The notes under the pieces: model-generated
Databases searched by the model: none
Told to the model about the DNA's origin: nothing
The model's input: only the letters and a program-made list of their open reading frames with translations
Assembly: GCA_037176725.1 (NCBI GenBank)
Contig: JAZBRS010000059.1
Location: 9,101,001 to 9,165,000, forward strand
DNA: 64,000 nt
Reading direction: 5' to 3'
From: Posidonia oceanica
Lineage: Eukaryota; Streptophyta; Magnoliopsida; Alismatales; Posidoniaceae
Made by a program: the position numbers and the translations under genes
Part shown: piece after piece, positions 35,750-48,487 of the stretch
Layout: each line of letters begins with the position of its first letter
How positions within the stretch are numbered: position 1 is the stretch's first letter

Positions 35750-38700
35750 CTACTGGATTAATTGGATAGCTTGTGTAGTCGAGGATGCAGCCGCCTGCCT
35801 ACCTAAGAGGATGCCAACTCGCAGCAATGCCAAGTGAAAAATGTTGAAGAAACTGAAAGCTAAATTAAAACTAGAATTCCTGAAGATAACAGCATTCCTA
35901 TTAAGCCAAATAGTCCAAAGAATGGCAAAAATCAAAATACAACAACATTGCCTAGAAAGATTGAACTTAGAGTGCGCAAATAAAGAGAAAACATTTGCAA
36001 TATTGGTGTCCAAAACACTGCCTAACTTAGAAATAAAGAATTCCCAAATACGAACAGCAACTGGGCACTGCAGGACGATATAGCTATTAGTTTCCAGGCT
36101 GCAACCACAAATTGCACATCCTTGAGGCCCAGACCACCGCCGTTCACCAAGATTTTCTCGGGATAAGGTTTTATCGTGAGTTGCTAGCCAGACGAAGATC
36201 TTAATTTTATAGGGAGCAGCAACTTACCAAATAGGCGAGATCTCAGTCCCCCATCATTGAGAAAGTAGTAACAGCTCTTGACAGGGAAGAGCTTATTGGC
36301 AGTTAGAGCCCATTCCACCTTATCTTTCCCCAACTGAAGCTGCAAAGATTCCATGCACTCTATAAACTCGTGCAACTCAACCGAAGAATGGAAAGCAAGT
36401 AAGGCTTCATGGTTCACGGCAAAAATGTCTAACTTCCGATCAGCATAATTCAAGCGCAATGAGTCCACTGAGCATTTTTTTTTTCGAGCCAAAAAGTATA
36501 TAAAAGGGCACTCATGCTTCAACGCTCTATTCTTAAATCATTTATGCTCCCAGAAGATAGTATTTTTCCCATTTCCAATGGAGACTAAGGATAGCATATT
36601 AACTACAGGGAAACATTTTTTCAGTTCTCTCCAAAAGGGTGAGGAACCGTTGGAGGCCCGGTTAAGGATGGCTCCAATATTGTTCAAAGAGCAGTATCTA
36701 CTAAGGACAAGACTAGGCCATTTGAGCTTCTTCGAGCCAACCATAAGGTTCCACATGTGTTTACATTTAAGGGCTAGGTTAAAGTTACTGAGGTTGATAA
36801 TGTCAAGACCATCTTGCTATTTACTTCGGCAAATATTTTGCCATCTAACCAAAGAATATCCTGAATTGGTAAATGAGAAGTTCTTCCATAGAAATTGCCT
36901 GCGGATACGGTCTATTGCCACTTCCACCCTTTTGGGCATATGCAGCACAGACAAGTAATAGGTAGGAATGGCTGAAAGTACAAAGTTAATAAGGGTAAGC
37001 CTACCTCCCCTACTAAGAGTGGTTGCCTTCCAGGATTCCAACTTAGCAATAATTTTATCTAATACTGGTGCCCAATCCTTGAATGTTGCTTTTTTGAGGT
37101 AAAGAGGTAACCCCCAATAAGCTACCGGCAAGGCAGAAGGAGTGCACCCGAGAATAGAGCTAAATCTTAGCACCTGGTCCTCCGACACTTGAATACCAGT
37201 AATAGAAGATTTACCAAAATTTATCTTAAGCCCAAAACAGACTTGAAAGCACCCCAGAATTCTTTTGAGGTTGATAATTCATTGCTCCTCAGGGGACAGG
37301 AAGAGGAGAGTGTCATCTGCATATTGTATATTAAGTACCTGGGGTCTCCCATTAGGAAACTGGATTCCCGATATTAGGTTATTAGCCACTCCCAAGACCA
37401 GCATTCTATTGAGGACATGAGCCGCCACTATAAATAACAGTGGGGAGAGAGGGTCTCATTGCCTAAGTCCATTCGAGGCCCCGAAGAAACCCCTAGGAGA
37501 ACCATTGGCCAAAACAGAGAATTGGGTTGAACTGATGCACATCTTGATCTAGTTAACCCATGTATTATCACAACCCAATCCAGCCAAAGAATTAAGAAGG
37601 AACTCCCAATTGACATTGTCAAAAGCTTTTTTAAAATCGAGCTTTAAGAGCAGGCTAGGAGAATGGGAAGAGTTCATAAAGTGGAGAGTCTCCTGAGCCA
37701 CTAAGAAGCAATCACTAATGCTTCTGTCCGGGAAAAAGGCACATTGAGACTCATCCAAAAGTTCATTAAGCATGGGACAAAGCCTATTAGCAAGTCATTT
37801 GGAGATTATTTTGTAACTGCTATTAAGTAAACTAATAGGCCTAAAGTCTTGTACTTTCTCAACATGAGACTTTTTAGGGATCAAAGTGATGAAGGTCTGA
37901 TTAATACACTTGAGCGCATTGACATCACTAGCCTGGAAAAACTGGTCGAACAATTCAATAACATCAGACTTCAGAGTCTGCCAGAAATGCTGGAAAAAGC
38001 ATAAGAGAAAGCCATCTGGTCCTGGAGATTTATCCCCAGGCAATGCATCTACACTTTTTTTAATCTCTTCTTCTGAGAAAGGGGCCACCAGAGAAGCAGG
38101 CTCCCTAATTTTGACAGGGAGAAGAAGATCCCAATTAAGAGGCTTGTTGTAGAGATTTCTGAAAAAATTCTCAATTTCTAAGGAGATGGCTACAGCTGAC
38201 TCCGAGAAAATTCCATCAATAAACAAAGAAGAAATATTATTGATTCGCCTTCTAAGGTTAACCATCTTGTGAAAAAAAGCAGTATTAAGGTCACCTTCCT
38301 TTAGTCATTGAATTCTAGATCTCTGCTTCCAGTACATCTCAAGTTCACGAAGAATATTAAAGTGTTCAGATCTAAGTTGATGTTTCCTATTAAGATCTAC
38401 TTGGGATAAAGGACCTGATTCAGCCATGAGGTCAAGTCCTTGGATCAGGTTTTCAATTTCAATCAATCTAGCCTGATGATCAAACCTTCTATATGACAAC
38501 CACTCTTTAATTGCCAATTTAGACATTTTAAGCTTAGCAGCCAATGTTGGGATGGCATCAGCCCCTCTAGCAAAGCTATGGAGAAGATTGTTAACAAAGT
38601 CCTCAAATCCCTCCTTGCAAAGCCAAGATTTATAGAATTTAAATGGGAAAGGGCCCCAATCAGGAGGAAGGGTGTCCAAACAAATCGGGATATTGTCTGA

Positions 38701-39375
38701 AATTATTCGAGCTTTCCCATTACAGACCGATCGAGGAAAATGTGCTTCCCAGCCCGAAGAGACCAAGAATCTGTCTAGTTTGACCATGGTCGAGATGGCT
38801 TGAAAATTAGACCATGTGTATTGACAGTTGTTAGGAGAGAAGTCAAAAAGGCCAACTGAAGCAATAAAGTTTTTGAATTCTATCATAATAAGGGACATCT
38901 GGGGTCGGACCGAATGTTAATGAGAATATCTGGAAATATTAAAATCCCCACCCATGACCCATAAGGAGGATACTACTGACTGAAGATGACTCAACTCTTC
39001 TAGAAAATCAAGCTTAAGAGAAGCAGTGCAAGGTCCATAGATCCTGGTTAGCCATCACTCAAGATTGTCCCCCTGACTGATCAATTTGACTGAGAGCGAG
39101 AAGGAGCCAGGGCACTGATCCACTTTAGCACACAAGACAGAGTTCCAGCCTATGATAATTCCACCGGAGGCTCCTTGAGAGGGAAGGATCTCCCAACTGT
39201 TAAGCCTCCCCCCACCTATGGCTCTCAGCAAAGCAGGAGATGGGGAAACCAACTTAGTTTCACAAAGGATGAGAAAGTCACATTTAAACCTCCTAACCAC
39301 ATTTCTAACTTCCCTGCACTTACAACTACTTCCCAGCCTTCGAATATTCCAAGCTAGTATTATCATAATATCCAC
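35750..39375 (-). pseudogene. LINE ORF2 remnant: endonuclease, RT, zf-RVT
   Basis: Endonuclease at 39055-39375 begins MIILAWNIRRLG and includes FLILCETKL with the catalytic Glu; it continues at 38305-38898, where the SDHSP box reads SDNIP, so the catalytic His is lost. RT follows: DALPGDKSPGPDGFLLCFF and DFRPISLLNSSYKIISK (37795-38265), LLKLDFKKAFDNVNW (37549-37773), and an intact YADD box at about 37300-37330. The thumb has LSRGGRLTLINFVLSAIPTY (36817-37188). The zf-RVT region is at 36184-36522, with a C-terminal tail to 35750. At least five frame breaks separate these. The element could encode nothing active. Confidence 0.88.
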
Positions 39376-39381
39376 CCGATT

Positions 39382-40850
39382 TTAAAACGATAGATCTCCA
39401 AAGAGATCCATCAAAGCCTTATCAGCATCGAGGTCCAACTGAGGCAAGGAGTATTGTGACCGAATGGTATTAAGAAATTCTTTCCTTTCAATATTATCCC
39501 AGAAATTAATACCTATTTTACTACAAAATTGGGCAAAAGTATCATACGAATCCCATCTGAAGATGTTATCTCTCAACTCAGTTAAATCAAAAGAATCAGG
39601 AGGTCCAACACTAGCAAGAGACACACCAGAAGTAGAAGATGCAGAGTCTTCAGAATCATACTCAGATAAAGAAAATTTATCTCTAGCAATAGGGCTCATA
39701 AAATGCTGCAAGGAACCACCAGCATCTAAATCAAAAGGTCTACTTGGATTGACGGACGAGGGATCTTGCTGAGTGCTAGGAAGGTCAGAAGTTGCTTCCT
39801 CCATGTGTTCATCCTCACAGCAATCAATGGCTGCAAGAACAGCTTTAAGTTTTTCCTTGTTAATCTTTCTACCTTTACTCACCATCGTCCCAGACTTCCT
39901 CTAAACAGCAGAAGGGAAGATCTCATTTGATGCCTGAATGAGTGGAAGTATGGGAGTAGGACTTGGAACCTTAATGGCTTTAGCGGCCATCCGAGCACCC
40001 GGAACAAGAGTAAAGGGCCTTCCCTGATCCACCAAGGGCTCGGACAGAATAGCAAGCTCCTTATTGCGATGAGAAGTGACATCTAACGGTTGGGAAAAGG
40101 AAGACTGGTTAAGATTATCCTAAGGAGGAGCAGCAAAAGGCTCCCATGACTTGGTAGTGTCCTTTCCCAAAGAATGAGAGGGCGAAAAGCCAGATGAAAC
40201 CCTAGCCTTGCCAAGAGGCTGCACGTTGGCCCCCTGTCCGGGTTCACCAAACGCTTCCAAACATGTTTACCCTTGTTGTGATATTGATTGCTAAAGCCAC
40301 CTCTCCACCCCTTATGCTGCCTAAAAGGCCTCCCAGAAGGGCGCTAGTTACCTCTCTGAGGTGCCGAGCCCATGGAAAAAGTATGAGGGCATGGACCCTA
40401 GGCAGATGAACTAGAGGAACAGATATCCCAACTCCTACAAAACCTAATGGGGTACACGTTTCGGGCAAAGGCAAAGTACCTAATGTCGGGGAGGGCCTTA
40501 CCCATGTGCAGAGCACTTTTAACCCGGACATATCCTTAGAATTTGGCCTGTTCTAAACCGAAGTCTACTTCCAAAAGATCAGTGAAATCCTTCACCATTG
40601 TATGGAAAAGATTGACATTCCACAGATAATGGGGAATCCCTTCCAGCCTGATCCACATACCCTCGTCTTTTAAGGTAAAGACAATACTAGAATGGACAGA
40701 CCAAGGGACAAAAGACGCAGAAAAGGTCACAAGAGAAGCCCCCGAAGTCTTGAGGCCTTCATCTCTAGCAGTCGAAGAAGAAAAGTTGAGAAGGAATTTT
40801 CGTAACACAAACTCAAAAACTTCTCAGACTGGGGAAGCTGGCCAATGACT
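39382..40850 (-). pseudogene. LINE ORF1 remnant (DUF4283 RNA-binding protein)
   Basis: The block at 40536-40808 includes DEGMWIRLEGIPHYLWN, the usual DUF4283 phrase of plant LINE ORF1 proteins. Later parts (39382-39885) are acidic and serine-rich and lead directly into the endonuclease start. Stops near 40535 and between 39885 and 40244 break it. The presumed N-terminus is missing at the element's 5' edge. Confidence 0.7.
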
Positions 40851-40872
40851 CAATAAGTGCACTCATTATGAT

Positions 40873-43800
40873 ACTTATTACTGAAGTCTATTTGAGAACA
40901 ACGAAGAACATCAGGTCAGATATCAATTGGTTTGGTAAAAGTAGCATTGACTTCTCTCACCACCTACGGGAGGATGCATTTTGAGCCTACGACCTAATTT
41001 AAAAAAAAAACAGGAACCATGAATTATGTCAAGAAGTTACGATGTTTGGAGTCACTTAGAATTGAAGCATCAACGAAACTATGAGAGCGCTTATTGACTA
41101 TTGGCAAAAGATTGATGACGATGATTATAATGTAGTTAAAACTCGCTTAAACTTGATCTAATACTAACAACAGTTGTTATACCTATTTAATAACCAATAT
41201 CTATCAACACATCTTTTAAAACTTGCTTCTTAAATTTGGGTCTAAAGTAAAATTGTTCGTGTAGTAGCATGAGTTCTGGACGTGTTTTAGTAGTCTAGAG
41301 TACTGTAAGTTATAAATTATTGTATTGGGATTTGGTTCCCACTCAGTTGTATTTTTTGTAATCATGTAATGAACCTTATTGGGTAGATTGGTGTTTAAAT
41401 AGCTTTAAATGTAATATTTTTCCTTGATAATCAAAGTGAATTTTGTGAATACTTCATCTTTGGGTTTCCTGTTCTACATATTATGTCCTGTGAATTTACT
41501 TTGGCATATTGTACGGTGATTCCTCTTTGGTGTGTTGCGTTGTACATGCATTTTGGCATGTCATATCTCGTGAATGCGTGGAGCACAATGTGGACAAACA
41601 CAGTCATGCTACAATGCTATTCTGTGATAGCACCATGTTTGGACAATCTCCCGTGACAGCACTGTTCAAAAATAATGCCGAACCCGAGATTTTTATCATA
41701 TGAGAAAAGGAGGAAAGGGCAGGGCTCATCCGTAGTTGAGAGAAGGGAGAAAGGGATTGAGAAGGAGAAACCTAGAGATAGAAAAAAAGAGTGAGAGGGG
41801 AGTGCTTAGAGTGTGAGAAGGAGTGGCCAGTGAGGGTTGCTAATGTAGCACGTCACTCGTCATTATTACCGCCACTTGTTGTTACTGCTACTGAGTCGAC
41901 CGCCGAGAGCTGCTACTGCTGGTGCTATTGTCGTCGTGCGATGAAAAGGTAGACTCCCAGTGAGTGGAGGACACATGCTACTGTCACCATGCGGGCCGAG
42001 AGTCGAACGTCGGTGGAAGGTACACGTTCTACCCTGAAATCCATTTATTCATCTAATTCTGTGCATGGTTGTTGTGGTTGTGTCTTGAGATTCCATGTAA
42101 GAATGTGGTATTTATTTTGGGATTCCATGTTGAGAATCCAACCTGTAGCAACCTAGGACTACGTATGGTGGGTTTTTCAATGAAAAAATCCTTATGTGTG
42201 GATTTCGTGTTTTATGGTTTGTCGTGGTTTATATTTCCTATTATGATGCATGGGATTATGTAGGTTTTGTGCAGGTATTTGGGTAGGGCAATATGTGCTC
42301 TACGTTTTTTAGACCGACTGCTCTAGCCTAAGGCACGTATTGCCCGCATGGGTTAGGGGTGCGAGTCTTAGGGCCAAGGTTGCTGTGTGTTTTGTCACTG
42401 ACGATTTGTGATATTTTGAATTGATTTTGAATTAGTTTTGAAATGATTTTTCAAAAGGGATTTGGAAAAAAATGCATAAACTTTTGCAAAAGTTTTGAAA
42501 AAGAATTTTCATAATTTTGAAGGACTGAGAGGCCGAAGCATCTGGTCAGCGAACTAAGGATGATTGATACCCTTGGATGGTTGAGTGGCAGTTGCCGAGG
42601 ATGAGGTCCGTAGGATCATACTGATGGATTAGGGATGGTTAATACCTCTAGAGGGTCATGTGCAAGTCTGAGGTTAAAGTTCTGTGGTTTTAGAGAACCA
42701 AAAGACATTGAATGAGGGTCTGCAAGCCAAAAGACTAAGGATGATGTCAGAGACAAAGAGGCTAAACAATTTAGCCGACGGATTAGAAATGAGTGATATC
42801 TTTAGAGGGTCGAGAGATAAAAGAGTAGGCTGATATCTCAAGGAGTTGTACTGGCAGAAACCAAAAGGTGAAAAGTCCTCTAGGTGATTGGGTGCAACAG
42901 TCCCTAGGACGTTGAGAAGGTAGACCCTGTGTGTGTGGTCCTTGTGTAGATAAGTTAAAGGTTCTTAGAGTATGAACCCAAGACAGGGGAGCCCCTGCAT
43001 AGGGTGGCTTGTCCGTGGCAATGCAATGCACATTAGCGTTTGCTTGTGGCTACTGTCAATCACTTGGGCCCAAGCGACTCAACAAGTTTTGACTGGGTGT
43101 GTGAGTATAATTTTGTATGAATTTGTGATGGTTTTGGACTTGATTTGATAGAGAGTTATCATATCAAGTGTACATAACGAGATTTCAAATATACATATGA
43201 TTTTTTGTTCTAGGAAAAGAGAAAAATAATTTTTAAAAAGCATATTTAAAAGATTTTATGCTTGTGGTTGTGACTTTGCAGGTTTTGGCCTTAGTGCTGC
43301 CACAAGGGGCGCCCATGTTAGCTTAGGAGCTAAGTCTTAGCAACTTTGGTTATGGTTTGTGATTTTGGTAGTTGGTAGACGTGTGTTGAGTGACTATTAG
43401 ATATTACTCACGTGTATTTTTAATGATTTTCTTACAGGTACAAATATTGAATTAATAGTCAAGATTAATATACACAGTAGAAATCACATAGTCGAATACC
43501 ACAAGTTCTGTGTAGAATTAATAATTATTTTCAGTTAATTATTTAATTAATTTCTTATATTCATTTTTAAATTATTTATTTATTAATAATTCCAAGAGTA
43601 TTTGAATTTTTGAACCATCCCTACTGGAGTCCGTGACAAAAAGTCAGATTATGTTGACTAGCCTTCGTTCTGGTTAGAAAGTTTTGCTCACAATTTTTAT
43701 GTCATCAATCAAGTAGAAGTTATATTTTGAGCACTTCACTTCGAGACTACTTTTCAAGGCAGACCAACTAGGAGCTCAAAGCTAATCATATTAAACCAAA

Positions 43801-44354
43801 TTTCCAGAGAAATCTTGAAGTGAAATTGGCAGTAGAATCGAATGGAAATGATTCCACAGACTGATACCAAATAGAGTTAGTCACTTCCTATTTTATCTAC
43901 TTCATCTCCATCTCAACAATAAGAAACGTCTTGTATACTAACTAGATGTCTCCTCTTGCTAAAATTCAACTATTATTTATCAACTTGGTCCTTTTGACGC
44001 GGTAAAGCACACGCTAGACAAAGTGATGCATGAACTCTCAGCCCTTCTTCTTTATCAAAAAGACCTCGCACTCTTTTCGGATCTCATGGAAAGCACATGC
44101 ACGCATGTTTCCAGGTCCACGCCCAAATCTCATCGATTATGAAAAGCCACAAGTCAAATTTCACGTTGCTTTTCCATAAATAATGTATGACACTCGCTAA
44201 TGTATCTTATTTTTAAACTTCTTCGAGTCATTCAATACTCTCTTCGTTTTCTTTTTTTTTTTCTTTTTTTTCTTTAATGAATGTTTGAGTCCTTAATTCC
44301 TTATTATTATTCTAGGCCGAGAACTTACCAAGTGGCCCAGTCACTCTAATTTAT
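40873..44354. other. Spacer; possible remnants of an old LTR (about 41.2-43.6 kb)
   Basis: No gene is recognised. Between 42540 and 42830 related phrases (for example GATGATTGATACCCTTGGATGG and GATGGTTAATACCTCTAGAGGG) recur at uneven spacing. A stretch ends with GTCCGTGACA at about 43631, like the end of some Ty3/gypsy (Del/Tekay) LTRs. There is no primer-binding site after it, and I could not find a matching start or target duplication. A decayed solo LTR is possible but unproven. Confidence 0.35.
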
Positions 44355-44788
44355 GGCCCGTTTGGTAATTAATCGGATCATGTGTCAGTATCTTTGATTT
44401 CAAATAGTCTAAAAAAATCTCACCGACATGAATTTCTTGGTTTTTTTATTTTTGATAATAAATAATTAATATACCATGACATGTTACGTAATCCCATACC
44501 CAAAATCAATAAACAAACAGAATAATCTGATTTCAAATAATTCAAAAAATCTCAATCACATGTGTTTTTTGTATTTTTCACTCTTGACAATAAACAATAA
44601 ATACACCCATGCCATGACACCTAATCTTACACCCACAATCTACGATTAAACACAGGTCTGATTTCAAATAATCCGAAAAATTTCACTCAAGTTAGTTTTT
44701 TGTATTTTCACTTTTTGAAAATAAACGATTAATGTATCCATGCCATGTCACATAATCTTACACCCATAATTAGTAAACAAATAGACCC
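44355..44788. mobile_element. TIR element built of three tandem units of about 132 bp
   Basis: The ends GGCCCGTTTGGTAATTAATC and, read backward, GGGTCTATTTGTTTACTAAT are inverted. Almost the whole interior is three head-to-tail copies of one unit beginning T(T/C)TGATTTCAAATA, at about 44393, 44526 and 44657 (periods 133 and 131). Each ends with an ACCCA.AAT phrase. The unit pattern is clear by eye. The superfamily is unknown, though the ends resemble hAT- or PIF-like MITE ends. Confidence 0.75.
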
Positions 44789-45610
44789 TTCATATCAAGT
44801 GCAAGGAAAATCGTTATTCAAATTTTGTTGTAATCAAGTTGATCTCTTAATTTAAAATGTCTTAATTTTAATGGATTACAAACGTAGAATTAAACATTTG
44901 CAATCACCAAATACTTGGATACACATAAAGCTTAAAGAGTATATAAGATAAAGCGTGAGCTGTATGATGATGAGATGTTATATTCAAATTTAGTCTTTTA
45001 ACTTATTTTATCTCATAACTTATGATAATGCATCTTTTGAATTTATTACAGCGTGATTGTTTTCAAGCACCAACAACTTGGATCTTTTTTTATCCATATT
45101 AATTTACATTGTTGTACTTAAAACATCATGTAAAATTGGAGGAAAGCAAATGTGAAAATAGGAAGGTTTGAAAAAAAAAAAAGGTTAGAAATTACAAAGG
45201 ATATCATCATGCTGATTATTTGTGAAAAGTATAATGTTTATCACATCATCAGGATAGAATAAAACTTTGGTAGTCAGAAGTAGAAAAACTAGAAGGATGC
45301 TATGGCTAGAAGGATAATGTCATGATATGTGATCAAAAGTAGAAAAACTAGAAGGATGCACATGCACCAGTTATTGTAAAGAGCCAAAGAAATACTTGTA
45401 TGTTTTCAGGGTGTATATTTGCAAATAGAATAGTTGAGTTGGTGGACAATATGCTCACTGCATTTGTTTGCATTTCCATGTCCATCATTGAAACCCACCA
45501 CAAACCACCACTATAGTAGCACCATTGACTTTCTTAATAATAAAAACTCCAATACGTAACTTGAGAAATCAACTCCCTGCTAAGAGTTGTCTCAAAGTAG
45601 TGCCAAAACA
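44789..45610. other. AT-rich spacer with one short direct duplication
   Basis: The phrase AGTAGAAAAACTAGAAGGATGC occurs at about 45279 and again at about 45338, separated by a partial third copy. Nothing else is recognised. Confidence 0.45.
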
Positions 45611-45612
45611 AA

Positions 45613-46138
45613 GGCCCCGTTTGTTTGTTGGAGCTGGACCGGGCCCAATTGGAGGGAGCAGTTGCCGTTCAAGATTCTCCAATCTCTTCTATAAGACCAG
45701 CTCTCACGGCCACTATTCCACTACGTTTGTTTTCGTCGTTCCATGCAACTCCTTGACGAACGCCTCTCCCATTTTTATCCCAGACGGGAAATCTTGGCAG
45801 ACGATGGAGGACGTGAAGATAAAAGAGGTAGCAGCTTCGTCGAATCCCTTACTCTTTCCCCCACAACCGCTCAGTACTAGAGGAAACCGTAATCGGATCC
45901 TTTATTCTTTCCCCCATGCTCGCTCAGTACCAGAGGCTCTCATTTGGCACATCGGCAGGTAACATGCCTTTTCATCACTTGTTTCTTTTTCCAGAACTTC
46001 TTTCGCAAATGTGTAGTTCATTTTCATGAGTTCATCATGCACCTGTGTTCTTGATTAGATCTTTGCATCTTCGAATTCCGCACAATACCAGCTCCATCTG
46101 CATCTTCAAATCCCAGCACTTGCAAACAAACAGGGTAC
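45613..46138. mobile_element. Possible TIR element with CGTTTGTTTG ends
   Basis: GGCCCCGTTTGTTTGTTGGA at the left faces CAAACAAACAGGGTACC at the right in inverted orientation. Inside, a phrase of about 55 bp (CTTTCCCCCA..CGCTCAGTAC.AGAGG) occurs twice in tandem (about 45848 and 45906). A 145-codon open frame crosses the region but resembles no protein. I found no target duplication. Confidence 0.45.
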
Positions 46139-46262
46139 CGTTTTCCTTTTATTTTTTATCGAGGTTTATAGTAACATTTTTTGTCTCCGCCAACCTGAAA
46201 CCCTCACACCTACTAGAGTCCCTCCTTGCGTCTATCGTCACGTCCTCGTCGACGAACTAGCT

Positions 46263-46500
46263 CAAAATGCTCGTGTTGGTCGTCGTTGGACTCTCCTCCG
46301 ACCAACAGGTGAAAGGACAAAAGAGAACAGTCGAAGGTAAGGAATTTCAGTAGAGACGAGGATTTCGGTCGGAGGTAAGGGATTTTCAAATGTTCATGTT
46401 GGTTGTCGTTGGACTCTCCTCCGACCAACGGGTAAAGGGGCAAAAGAGAAGGGTCGGAGGCAAGGGATTCGTCAGTGGAGATGGAAAGTAAAAGGGGATA
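46263..46500. repeat. Tandem duplication, 123-bp period
   Basis: Two copies of a unit containing GGACTCTCCTCCGACCAAC lie head to tail, starting at 46263 and 46387. Later substitutions distinguish them. Confidence 0.8.
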
Positions 46501-48487
46501 AATGAGTAATAAATTGCAGTTATAACTACTAGTGATAGATAACGTAAATATGATCTGGTTTGTTGGTAAATAAATAGTCAAGTCATGGGCATTTCCTAGA
46601 AGACATGAGAGAAATCTACAACTCTCTATTGGAGCTGTCTAAATACAACTCTCCGATTCCTCTTTGGTCTACAATTCTTGGAGTCAGAATTCCCACCGCT
46701 AAAGCACTCCCATGATGGCCGTTTGTTTGAGCTCGAGGATCTTCACGTCTCGGAAAGTGTCAGGAGCTCAGAGATCTTGCAAACAAACGCTGCAAGAAGA
46801 GGTGAACAACTGATGAAATTGAGATCTGTGGATCTAAGCAGAAGGAACTATATCGTTTATTTGCTAGTAGGCTTGCAACCCTCGTGGGGCCCACTAGGAC
46901 TCAGTGGATCTCACAATAGTTGAGAGGCCCTACATAAAACAAATGCAACAACTCTTTAGCTCCATCTACTGTTATTTCTTCTTTATTTTGGGAGTTGCTG
47001 TAAGACAACTCTCAGTGAGAGCTTCTCGGAATTTATTTTCTCAAGTTACGTGAAAGAACTGCTACTGTTGAAAAAAATTGAAGGAGCTGCTCAGTGATAG
47101 TTTTTGAAGGTGGCTAGTGAAGCTAGAGCTTTGAACAAACGCATCTATGCATGTTTTCACCATTGCATGATTTACTTCCCATTACAAAAAATAATACAAC
47201 ACTAACCCATGAAGCCCATGATGGTCTTTCAAATTTGTTTCTCAAAAAGTGTCGGCCTAAACAGGGCAATTTTCCAAAATCAAAGCCCGAAGGATTCTTC
47301 CCGTTAGGTTTTAACCATGATCCATACATCTATTCTAAAATGAATTACATGGCTAGCTACATGCAATTCGATTCACCTCCAGTTTTATTGTATCGCAAAA
47401 TTTGCTTGAACGATATAACATGCAGTAGCTAGCCAATGAGACGTCTCTCAAATATTAGGTTGATGATGTGGGATTGACCTCTTTGAAATGATGAGGTTTG
47501 CAAGTTATTTAAATCCAATGCAAAAGTTATTGATATATGATAACCTTAGTTCCATTTAGAAATGATTCCAAACAAACAGACCCTTAGAGTGGGCCTTTTG
47601 GATTCTATGCTCCACAAATTGCAGCCCAAATAGGCCCATTTGATCCCCAACGCAACATTTGCCTCGAAAGATTCTTCTTCTTGGTGAGTTTGCCGTACTA
47701 GCAGGTCACCAACTAGCAAATATGCCTTACTCACCGTATCCTTCCAAAAAAATGGCTATCATTTGCACCACCAACCTCTTCTGCATTCTCCAACACTATT
47801 TGTTTGACTAATTTGTATGACACATCCAAATCCTCAAGTTAGCAATCTCATCTGTGGTCCGTCACACCACTTGCAAAACGAAACAAGAGATTGGAAAGGA
47901 TTTTTGGATCATAGGAAGATGCAGTATGTAGATGCCATTATATTATTATCTGAAAAATCAATCGACAGCTCATCAGGATTCTTAAAACCCATTAACTTGT
48001 CAAACAATCCGATCTAAAACAGTATCTCACACCAATCAAGATTCATCAAAAGAGAAGAAAGCTAAAGAGATTTGGATCCACCTTCTATGAATTTTCTCCT
48101 CTTCTTTTAGTGATGTCAGAACATAGAAGAAGAATCAAAGAATAAAAGATCAAATCCAAATCCAGAAGAATAATCAAACTTCGAGCCTTCCAAGTAACAT
48201 CTATTTTATATATATACATACACACACACAATTAAGAAAAAACATGTACAAGATGCTTGAGAATATTAAACAAAAGCAAGAAAAAATTGGGTAAAAACAT
48301 GTCCAAGAATAATCAAGCTTGGAGCCTTCCATGTAACATACATTATCTCATTTCCTTTATCACAAATTAAACAACAAAAGCGAGAAAAAGTTTGGTAAAT
48401 AGTCAAACACTTGGGAAAATTGCATATAACTCCAAAAGCTGGACCGTGAAAAACTTCATGTAAATAGATGTCCTTTTAATTAAATTG
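46501..48487. other. Spacer with further CAAACAAAC-type ends and the 3' flank of the DUF668 gene
   Basis: CGTTTGTTTGAGCTCGAGG (about 46717) and CTTGCAAACAAACGC (about 46777) form a short inverted pair. GAACAAACGC near 47130 and CCAAACAAACAGACCC near 47566 are single ends of the same sort. No coding sequence is recognised. The 3' untranslated region of the DUF668 gene should lie just left of 48488. Confidence 0.4.

Larger units (their letters stand above)
35312..40864 (-). mobile_element. LINE (L1-type), nearly full length
   Basis: The element reads on the minus strand. Its poly-A end is the T-run at about 35316-35328, and its 5' end is near 40864. The 8-bp word ATTATGAT at 35304-35311 and 40865-40872 is a candidate target duplication. 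ORF1 remnants (DUF4283, basic region) lie at 39382-40850 and ORF2 (endonuclease, RT, zf-RVT) at 35750-39375. The 5' end cuts into the start of ORF1, so a small 5' truncation is likely. Frameshifts and stops are present throughout. Confidence 0.85.

Noticed and set aside
41200..43640. Solo LTR of a Ty3/gypsy (Del/Tekay) element
   Set aside because: The end-like GTCCGTGACA and repeated phrases are suggestive, but no start, partner or target duplication could be found.
45525..45962. 145-codon frame
   Set aside because: It crosses the boundary of a TIR-like element, resembles no protein and has no supporting splice or start context.
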